A stretch of 64,000 nucleotides of DNA, from contig NC_045141.1 in NCBI RefSeq assembly GCF_008831285.2, forward strand, positions 1,862,001-1,926,000. The letters are read 5' to 3'. Under the pieces are notes generated by a model. The model was not told the DNA's origin. It saw nothing but the letters and a program-made list of their open reading frames with translations, and ran no database searches. Both the position numbers and the translations under genes were made by a program. Every line of letters begins with the position of its first letter. Position 1 is the stretch's first letter. Below, one piece after another: positions 56,908 through 64,000 of the stretch. The DNA is from Nymphaea colorata. Lineage: Eukaryota > Streptophyta > Magnoliopsida > Nymphaeales > Nymphaeaceae.

Positions 56908-57622
56908 GGTAAGTGTTTTTTCTTTTCTTTTCGATATTAGAAGTTAGGGTTTCAACTTTCATTTGGGGATTTTTAGATTGGGTATTTCTTGCCGATTTGG
57001 GGATGTTTTGGTTTGAAGATTGGACGGTTAAGGATCCTATTCTTCAATGCTATGTGCGATATTTTCTTTTTTTTGTTTGATTTTGGGATTTGGGGATTTT
57101 GCTGATTTGGGGATTTTGTCGATTTGGGGATTTTGCCTTCGTGTTGTTGATGATGCTAGATAATGATGAATACGTGATAATAACAATCAAGTGAGATAAG
57201 CAGGTTCAGCTACATAGTCGATCGCAGCTAGATATTATAGATGAACTCGGCTATTGCTCGGAAATTAATGATTCTAGCATCCAATCTAGATGGCATTAAC
57301 ATATAAAATGTTAATTTTAGAAGTTTATGACATGATTGTATGCATATATATTGTGAAATGCATATATTTTGGCTACATGACAGATATACGATATTGAAGG
57401 AGTTGAAAATTCTTTTAGACATGAATGAACTGCTTCTGCTTTTTTATCTATGAAGGTTTAGTACGATCATTTACCATTCTTGAACAAGTTTTCAGCCTTC
57501 CTTCTGCTTCTGATGTTTTGTGACTGCATGTTTATACTTTGTCAGTTTGTTGTATTGTTTTATTTCATAAATTTTATGTTCATTATATGTTTTTTCCATC
57601 TTTTTATTATGTTTAATGTAGT
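56908..57622 (+). other. Probable leader intron of the hAT-2 transposase gene
   Basis: A GC-rich stretch (56790-56907) ends GAGAG|GTAAGTG, a strong donor. A TTTAATGTAG|T acceptor lies just before the ATG at 57623. Inside, GATTTGGGGATTTT words are repeated three to four times near 57085-57135. This placement of an intron before the first codon is inferred from signals only. Confidence 0.5.
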
Positions 57623-59865
57623 ATGGCGAGCAAAGGAAAAACAGTGTCTCAGTCTCAACCTTCAAGTTGTGGTTCTGGATCAGCTACGTCTATTGCACAG
57701 CCACCATCATGGTCATACGTGAAAATAATGGGGAAACCTCCTGGAGGTGGTGGAAATGCTTTTTTTAAGTGTAGTTTTTGTGAGGTTGAGTTCAATGAAT
57801 CATATACAAGAGTGAAAGCACATCTGTTAAAAATCAGTCAAAAAGGAATTCAACCATGTAAAGATATCAGTAAGAGACTTTGGGTCAGTTGAAGAAAGAA
57901 CAAAAAGCCTTTGAGAATAAGAAAAGCACATCATCTGGATTTGGTTACATTGACATTGCTTCAATTTTACATGATGATGCTCAGAATCCTCCCAAAAAAA
58001 AGAAAAGTTGTTGATGTTCATCAAAAATCAGGATTCATTTAGTTTACAAGGACGGCGAGAATTAGATCTGAAAGTGGTGACATTTTTTTATGCTAATTGC
58101 ATATCATTTAATGTAGCTAGAAGTCCATATTGGAGAGACTTAGTTACATCTATTGCAAATTCTAACTTGACTGGGTATGTTCCCCCTAGTTCTGAAAGGC
58201 TTCGCACTGTACTACTAGAACAACAGATGACTCGAGTGAACAAATTGTTAGAGTATCAAAAGTTCACTTCGGATCGGCACGGAGTTTCTATTGTTTCTGA
58301 TGGCTGGACAGATTTGCAACGACACCCTCTTATTAATTTCATTACAACTTCAGCAAATGGACCAATTTTCTTGGAAGCAATAGATGCATCTGGTGAATAT
58401 AAAAGTGTTGAGTATTTGAAAGGATTGTTTATGGAAATAATTGAAGAAGTGGGGAAAGATAAGGTTGTTCAACTAATTACAGACAATGCACCTGTATGCA
58501 GAGCGGCTGGTATTGCGATAGAAAAGGAGTACCCTCATATCTTTTGGACTCCTTGTGCAGTTCATAGCTTAAATTTGGCTCTAAAGAGTATATGCAATCC
58601 ACCAAGTAAAGAGCAAGATCCTCATGCTTATGAATTATGTTCATGGATTGAAGACTTGGAAAAAGATGTGAGGAACATCAGAAGTAAATCATCAACATGC
58701 ACTTTCCATTTATAACAAGCATTCTGATCTAAAATTATTAAGAGTTGCAGAGACACGTTTTGCATCTCTAATTGTTATGGTCAAAAGGATAAAAGTGGTG
58801 AAAAGTGCATTGATCAGTATGGTACTGATGATGATTGGAGTTTCTACCGTGCTGATGATGATGACAAAGCTCAAGCAATCAAAAGATTGATTCTTGAAGA
58901 CAAGTGGTGGGATCAAATCTTTTATTTCTTGCATTCACAAAGCCGATCTGGGAGATGTTGAGAGTTCTTGATTGTGATAATTCAGCATTGCACCGTGTGT
59001 ATGAGATGTGAGACACTATGATTGAAAAAATTCAAGAGGTTATTTTTAAGCATGAGAAAAAAAATATTGCACTTGAAGATTCAACATTTTTTGATCATGT
59101 GCATAGAATATTGATTGAGATGGGATAAAAGTAGCAATCATCTTCAATGCATGGCACATACATTAAATCCTAAATATTATGGAAAAAAGTGGCTTGCACG
59201 GGGTGTTGGAAGAACCCCACCACATCTGGATCCAAAATTATCAACAAACAGATTGGCATGTATTAATAGGATTTTCATTGATGTACATCAAAATCGCCGA
59301 GCTAATAATGAGTTTGAAAGGTTTTCTACTGGAATTGGAGAAGATGTAGGTGCAACTGCAGACAAAGATGATTATCCATCTATATCTGGGTGGATTAAAC
59401 ATGGATGTGCTTATCCTACTCTTCAATACCTTGCTTTCAGATTGCTAGTTCAACCTGCTACATTTTCATGCTGTGAGAGAAATTGGAGTACATATTCACA
59501 AATCCACACTATAAAACGAAATAATCTCACAAGCAAACATGCAGAAAATCTGGTTTATGTGCATTCTAACCTTCTACTTCTATCACAAAACAAAGAAGAA
59601 TATAGATAAATTAAGTATATGATTTATTGATTTAGATGTTTCTCTTCTTATTCGCTAATATCATAATAATTACAATTTTTTTGTCTTGTAGGGAAGGAGA
59701 AACTAAAGATTGGGACGTGAATGTTGAGGACTTTAACTTAGAACAATAGAATGAACTTGAAGTTGTTAATTCAAGATTCGAAGAACCTTGTATTCCATCA
59801 ACATCTTCTATTGTGGAAGAAGAGGAGATTCAGGAGAACGATGATTTGGGCATTGATGATGACTA
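57623..59865 (+). pseudogene. hAT-2 transposase (BED finger, DUF659, dimerisation domain)
   Basis: The frame 57623-57892 starts MASKGKTVSQSQPSSCGSG and has a BED finger (FFKCSFCEVEFNESYTRVKA). A frameshift leads to QLKKEQKAFENKK and back again at about 58010. The frame 58008-58715 carries the catalytic DUF659 part: VSIVSDGWTDLQRHPLINF, VQLITDNAPVCRAAG and IFWTPCAVHSLNLALK. A broken middle follows (LLRVAETRFASLIVMVKR). The frame 59115-59609 ends with the dimerisation signature FSCCERNWSTYSQIHTIKRN. A last exon, 59695-59865, after a TTGTCTTGTAG acceptor, reads DWDVNVEDFNLEQ. Confidence 0.9.
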
Positions 59866-60165
59866 GAATGATGATGAACAATGTTTTGTGATGAACAATG
59901 TTTTGTTTGAGACTTTCTTTCTTATCAATTATGACTTATGAGTTATGAGATTGGTGATGAACAAACAATGTTTTGTTTGAGACTTTCTTTCTTATGATTT
60001 ATGAGATAGTAAAAGTGAATTATTAATTTCATGTTTTTTTTATTATCATTTTTAAAATTTTTGAATATAATATTCGCCGTGTCCGCGTATCCTAAAATTT
60101 TAAAACTTGCCGTGTCCGCGTACCTGTACCCATAGGATAACTGTACCCGTATCCGTGTGATATAG

Positions 60166-61420
60166 CTTTGATTGCAGATCTGTTTGATCAACTAGGCAGA
60201 GCTCGAGTATTTTCCAAGCTGAACCTCAGATCGCGATATTGGCAAGTTCGGATTGTTGACGGTGACGAGCCGAAGTCAACCTGTGTCACTCGCTACGGTG
60301 CCTTTGAATTCTTGGTAATGCCGTTCGGGTTGACGAATGCCCCAACCACTTTTTCGACTCTAATGAACAAGATATTCTATCCGTACTTAGATAAGTTCAT
60401 GGTAGTCTATCTTGATGATATTGTAGTGTACAGCGGCTCAATGGGAGATCATGTGGAACACCTGCGGACAATGTTCAAGGTGTTGGAAGAAAACAAGCTC
60501 TATGTGAAGCGCGAGAAGTGCTTATTTGGCCAACAAGAAATCAGTTTTCTCGGTCATGTAGTGGGTAAAAGACAGCTGCGAATGGACACAGAAAAGGTGA
60601 GGGTTATCCAGGACTGGAAACCGCCAACCAATGTACCGAAGTTGCGTTCTTTTCTCGGCTTGGCGAACTACTATCGGCGATTCATTGAGGGGAATTCTTT
60701 GATAGCTGTGCCTCTCACTGATTTACTGAAGAAGAACCAGACTTCGGCTTGGGAAGGACTTGAAGAAGATGCCTTCGAGAAATTGAAGAGGGCCCTGACG
60801 CAGGACCCTGTGCTCAGGTTATCCGACCACTCGAAGAAGTTTGAAGTCCACTCAGATGCATCAGATTTTGCTGTTGGCGGAGTGCTGATGCAGGAAGGTC
60901 ACCCGATTGCCTATGAAAGCAGAAAACTTAAGGACGCAGAGCGTCGGTATTCTGTTCATGAAAGGGAGATGACGACCATTATCCACTGTCTCCGTACATG
61001 GAGGCACTATTTGTTGGGAAGTCAATTTGTGGTAAAGACTGATAACGTAGCCACAAGTTACTTCCAGACTCAAAAGAAGTTGAGCCCGAAGCAAGCCTGA
61101 TGGCAGGAATTCCTTGCGGAATTCGATTTTGCCTTGGAGTACAAGGCAGGAAGAACCAACGTCGTAGCCGATGCACTGAGTCGGAAGGCAGCTACTCGGA
61201 CAGCATCATCCGAAGCACAACTTGAGAGTGCTCTTCTCGGGTGGATTCGAGAAGGCATGAAGCAGGACCCTGTGACCAAGCACTTGGTCGAGACAGTTGA
61301 AGCGGGAAAAACGCGACGATTCTGGTTGCGGGATGGACTTTTGATGGCAAAGGGCGGGTGTCCGTACCTAGATGGGGCAACCTTTGGCGAGAATTGTTGA
61401 AGGAATGCCATGACTCGTTG
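60166..61420 (+). pseudogene. Gypsy-3 reverse transcriptase and RNase H
   Basis: The 310-codon frame 60168-61100 resumes as IADLFDQLGRARVFSKLNL. It has [33 protein letters not shown] with the catalytic YLDD at about 60408, and LRSFLGLANYYRRFI. RNase H shows FEVHSDASDFAVGGVLMQEG and RYSVHEREMTTIIHCLRTW. A TGA at 61098-61100 stands where Trp is expected (KQAxWQEFLAEF). The next frame has [14 protein letters not shown], the usual end of RNase H. This is one of the least damaged pol parts in the window. Confidence 0.92.
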
Positions 61421-62348
61421 TGGGCTGGCCATCCTGGCCAAGAGCGGACGCTGGCGCTCCTCGAACGTGGTTACTATTGGCCACAAATGCGCGATGATGT
61501 TGAAGCATATGTGAAAACATGCTTGTTTTGTCAGCAGGACAAGGGAACGAATCAGAAGCCTGCCGGTCTCTTGGAGCCTCTTCCTATTCCGGAATGTCCG
61601 TGAGAATGCCTCTCCATGGACTTCATCGTCAGCTTACCCAAAGTTGACGGCTTCATCTCCATCCTTGTGGTTGTGGATAGATTTTCGAAGTATGCCACCT
61701 TCATCCCAGTCTCGAAGGAATGTCCTGCAGAAAAGACAGTGGAGTTATTTGTGAAGCATATAGTCAAGCACTGGGGCGTGCCGAAAAGCATTGTCAGTGA
61801 TCGGGACGCTCGCTTCATAGGAAAGTTCTAGCGCGAAGTATTTCGTTTGCTGGGTTCAGATTTATTATTCTCAACGAGTTTCCACCCACAAACAGATGGC
61901 CAGATAGAACGGATCAACAGATTGTTGGAACAATACCTTCGACACTATGTCAACGCAAATCAAAAGAATTGGGTGAAATTGTTGGATGTAGCTCAATTTT
62001 GCTACAATTTACAGAAGAGCGAGTCTTCTGGACATAGTCCGTTCGAGATAGCCACTGGACAACAACCGTTGATGCCTCATACCCTTGCAGCCCAAGAAAA
62101 GGGATGGCCTACTTTTGCCTACCAGTTCGTTCGCAATTGGCAAGAACAGACGGAGATGGCTAAGGCGTTCTTACATAAGGCTGCTAAGAAAATGTAGAAG
62201 TTTGCGGATCGGAATCGAAGGCCAATGGAATTCCGAGTTGGTGACCAAGTCCTCGTGAAGTGGATAGGCGAACAAAATCAAACCTGGGAGTATGCCTTCC
62301 GTATGAAGCAGCGCTACTCGTTGGAAGTCAAAGACTATCATGAAACTA
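61358..62348 (+). pseudogene. Gypsy-3 integrase and truncated chromodomain
   Basis: The finger is HDSLWAGHPGQERTLALLER with YVKTCLFCQQDKG. After a TGA at 61601-61603 the core shows SMDFIVSLPKVDG (D), IVSDRDARFIGKF (D), a TAG, then [20 protein letters not shown] (E), so all three acidic residues are present. The frame 62225-62446 starts MEFRVGDQVLVKW and goes straight to GEQNQTWEYAFRMKQRYSLE, a chromodomain-like end. The integrase C-terminus between them has been deleted. Copia-C resumes at about 62349. Confidence 0.88.
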
Positions 62349-62860
62349 AGTCAGTTTATGGAAAAACCTCAAAAGGTTCATTGGGAAGCTGCATTGATGG
62401 TGGCGAGATACTTAAAATCAGTCGTGGGGATGTGGTTATGGTTTAAAAAAAGAGGATGTATTGACATAGAAGCCTTTAGTGATGTTGATTATGCAGGGTC
62501 TGGATGACAGGAAGTCTATTACAGGGTTTTGTGCGGAATGTGGTTGCCCGGTCTAGTATTGATTCTGAATATAGGGTTATAGCCCAAACTGCAGCTGAAA
62601 TGTCATGGGTAAGATCAATTCTTTTAGATTTGGGCATGTCAGTGAATCTCCCAATGAAAATGTATTGCGATAACAATGCAGCCACCTATATTGCCAACAA
62701 CTTTGTTTGCCACAAAAGACCGAAACACATTGAAGTAGACTGCCATTATGTTCGGAACCTAATACAAGGAGTGATTAGTACTATTCATGTCTCATCGGAA
62801 GATCAGATGGCTGACATCTTTACCAAGGCTCTTTCCATAGGCGATTTATCGAGGATTTGA
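62349..62860 (+). pseudogene. Copia-C RNase H
   Basis: It resumes with SQFMEKPQKVHWEAALMVAR and continues KRGCIDIEAFSDVDYAGS. After a frame change near 62500 it reads RSSIDSEYRVIAQTAAEMSW, MKMYCDNNAATYIANN and STIHVSSEDQMADIFTKALS. Copia RNase H removes the RNA template during cDNA synthesis. The copia RT that should precede it has been replaced by Gypsy-3. Confidence 0.9.
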
Positions 62861-62880
62861 GAGAATGTAACAAGCTAAGC

Positions 62881-62942
62881 ATGACTAATATATATGCTCT
62901 AGCTTGAGGTGACTAATATATATGCTCCAGCTTGAGGGGGAG
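62881..62942 (+). repeat. Duplicated purine-tract region of Copia-C
   Basis: A 29-bp word (TGACTAATATATATGCTC then AGCTTGAGG) occurs twice in tandem. Only the second copy has the full tract GAGGGGGAG directly at the 3' LTR. The first reads GAGGTG. Confidence 0.85.
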
Positions 62943-63131
62943 TGCTGAACGTCTTTAGTAGTTGTTTTTGAGTTCTTTTAGAATATTAGAAAGTTAGAGA
63001 GTGTCTATTTAATGTTCATTCTATTTTGGTTGGACTTACATAATTTTGTTTCTATTAGCCCTAATCCCTTTTAATCTTTAGTTAGGGTAAGTTAATGTAA
63101 GTTTCACAATTTTTCTTCTCTCACCGTAACA
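62943..63131 (+). repeat. Copia-C 3' LTR
   Basis: Starts TGCTGAACGTC and ends CACCGTAACA. It aligns with 40047-40239. AGAAC at 63132-63136 completes the target duplication, after which the host intron resumes. Confidence 0.9.
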
Positions 63132-63136
63132 AGAAC

Positions 63137-64000
63137 AGCAGTAGATATGGATATCCAGCAATCTGATCCATAGCTCCAATTCTGCAAACAGCTAAGAAGA
63201 AATGGCAGTCTATATGGGGCGAAAGATACACCAACACAGAGTCAGATTTTGTATAACAAAAACAGATACAGTGTAGGTGGAAATGTTTTTGGCAAACTAT
63301 ATAGAAGCTGACTGCAGATACGAGTTTGGCCGTCCTTTTTATTGTTTTAGCTCACAACTCCTTAGGGAGCTTGTAAGTTGTTTTCTGTTCCATCTGGTTT
63401 TGTGCGCGAAGTATCCCTTTTGTTTGTTCAAAATTTCAAATATTATTCATTCCTAATGAAGGTAGGGAGCCTAACTATTGGCCGTTCATTGGAAATATCC
63501 CATGGCATGCTTGTCTTTGCTATCGACCAACCAGAAAACTTTGACTAAAGATACACAAACCTTCAATAATTTTATGCATGATTCTTAAAATTCATTACTA
63601 AACATAAAATCTACAATGACACAAACTTTCTTTTATTTGCATGTGGACATGCAGCCTTTCCTCATTAGAAAACATCTATTTTAAATGATTTTTTTTTACT
63701 TCACTAGACTCTGCACAATCAGTGCATTTCTAGCAAATCGAGTTTGTGGAAGTTGGGTCAATTCAGTTCCATGTGTAAATTTCCTCATACGACTCAATGT
63801 ATGAGTATGATTGTGAATACATTTGTGGCCTCTTGGCATTGTTTTACTGCTGATTTCATCTCATTTATGTTACCAATATCTTGAAGTATGAGATTCACGT
63901 AATGAAGGAGCCTAATAGAATGACCTATATTGATTACACATCTGACCAACTTGCACATCATAGAAAATATTACACAAATTGAGCAGTCTTAGAAGTATTT
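63137..64000 (+). other. Methyltransferase intron 3, right part
   Basis: AT-rich sequence with no ORF above 60 codons and no match to the expected C-terminal SpoU exon. I see no splice-bordered coding block here. Confidence 0.6.

Larger units (their letters stand above)
56622..60165 (+). mobile_element. hAT-2: hAT transposon, 3544 bp, inside Gypsy-3 RT
   Basis: The ends are CTATGTGACACGGATACGG at 56622 and the inverse of CTATATCACACGGATACGGG at 60165. A perfect 8-bp duplication CTTTGATT lies at 56614-56621 and 60166-60173. Removing it restores the gypsy RT words PLPLIADLFDQLG. CCGTGTCCGCGTA words near 60078 and 60110 look like subterminal sites. A 5' leader exon, an intron and a BED/DUF659/dimerisation transposase lie on the + strand. 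Several frameshifts make it non-autonomous. Confidence 0.95.
54537..62348 (+). mobile_element. Gypsy-3: LTR-less gypsy gag-pol block replacing the Copia-C RT
   Basis: Gypsy gag starts a few codons after the copia RT word CDIV and runs through protease, RT, RNase H and integrase to a chromodomain-like stub. Copia then resumes at SQFMEKPQ, the linker between RT and RNase H. No LTR, primer site, purine tract or target duplication was found at either junction. The intervening copia RT (normally over 600 bp) is absent, so this is a replacement and not a simple insertion. The gag and RT words suggest a chromovirus different from Gypsy-1/2, possibly Galadriel-like. hAT-2 splits the block. Exact junctions are uncertain by some tens of bases. 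Confidence 0.75.
40047..63131 (+). mobile_element. Copia-C: outer Ty1/copia element of a 23-kb nest in intron 3
   Basis: LTRs at 40047-40239 (193 bp) and 62943-63131 (189 bp) start TG and end CA. They align throughout with roughly 30 differences plus small indels, near 15%. The target duplication AGAAC is at 40042-40046 and 63132-63136. Internal landmarks are a primer site at 40240 (TGGTACCAAAGT, a diverged TGGTATCAGAGC), gag from 46858, protease at about 48550-48634, integrase at 52946-54000, an RT start at 54264-54536, RNase H at 62349-62860, and a purine tract at the 3' LTR. It is split by Gypsy-2, Copia-B and the Gypsy-3/hAT-2 block. The high LTR divergence fits its place as the oldest layer. 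Confidence 0.93.

Noticed and set aside
63137-64000. C-terminal exon of the SpoU methyltransferase
   Set aside because: I searched all forward frames for a VWAG-type continuation after a phase-1 acceptor and found none.
1-64000. A novel immune, CRISPR-like or biosynthetic gene system
   Set aside because: Every multi-domain reading frame found belongs to retrotransposons, DNA transposons or the SpoU gene; nothing forms an operon, array or cluster of host enzymes.

Overview
ORGANISM. The window reads as a flowering-plant nuclear chromosome: AT-rich non-coding DNA, plant Ty1/copia, chromovirus Ty3/gypsy, hAT and CACTA elements, and one host gene whose introns have normal GT and AG borders. I cannot name the species. 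No rRNA, tRNA, CRISPR or bacterial-type operon was seen. LAYOUT 1-16 kb: a Tekay/Del-like gypsy element (Gypsy-1, 1-8026, left end outside the window) with 3.1-kb LTRs sits in the TNP2 transposase remnant of a CACTA element. The CACTA remnant continues to a terminal repeat ending at 15922. It contains exon-like host gene fragments, one of them recognisable as the PP2A A (PR65) scaffold subunit, and is split by a 3.46-kb solo LTR (12177-15637). 16.6-21.7 kb: a complete but broken copia element (Copia-A) with 282-bp LTRs and the target duplication CATGT. 25.06-31.98 kb: a 6.9-kb hAT element (hAT-1) with TAGGGCTGCACA ends, GAGCTCGA-rich subterminal repeats and a perfect 8-bp duplication GTCACCAA. 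It was inserted in another CACTA-like element that ends at 32289. LAYOUT 32.3-64 kb: the only recognisable host gene is a SpoU/TrmH-type RNA 2'-O-methyltransferase on the + strand. It has a TATA box at 32303, a telo-box in the leader, exon 1 at 32513-32749, exon 2 at 38582-38683 and exon 3 at 39074-39200. The last exon(s) lie beyond the window. Intron 1 (5.8 kb) carries a TIR/foldback element with a long hairpin and a 1-kb non-autonomous hAT. Intron 3 (at least 24.8 kb) carries a 23-kb nest. Its outermost element is Copia-C (40047-63131, duplication AGAAC, LTRs about 15% diverged). Inside Copia-C are Gypsy-2 (40590-46469, minus strand, duplication TAAAC), Copia-B (48635-52945, duplication GTAAG) and an LTR-less gypsy gag-pol block (Gypsy-3) that replaces Copia-C's reverse transcriptase. 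Gypsy-3 is itself split by hAT-2 (56622-60165, duplication CTTTGATT). HOW THE PARTS RELATE. Target duplications order the insertions: Copia-C entered the methyltransferase intron first, Gypsy-2 and Copia-B entered Copia-C, Gypsy-3 was joined to it, and hAT-2 entered Gypsy-3. All transposon coding regions carry stops, frameshifts or deletions. The methyltransferase exons are open, in phase and hold all three SpoU motifs, so the gene is probably still working. It must splice across a very large transposon-filled intron and is transcribed from a promoter that lies against a CACTA end.
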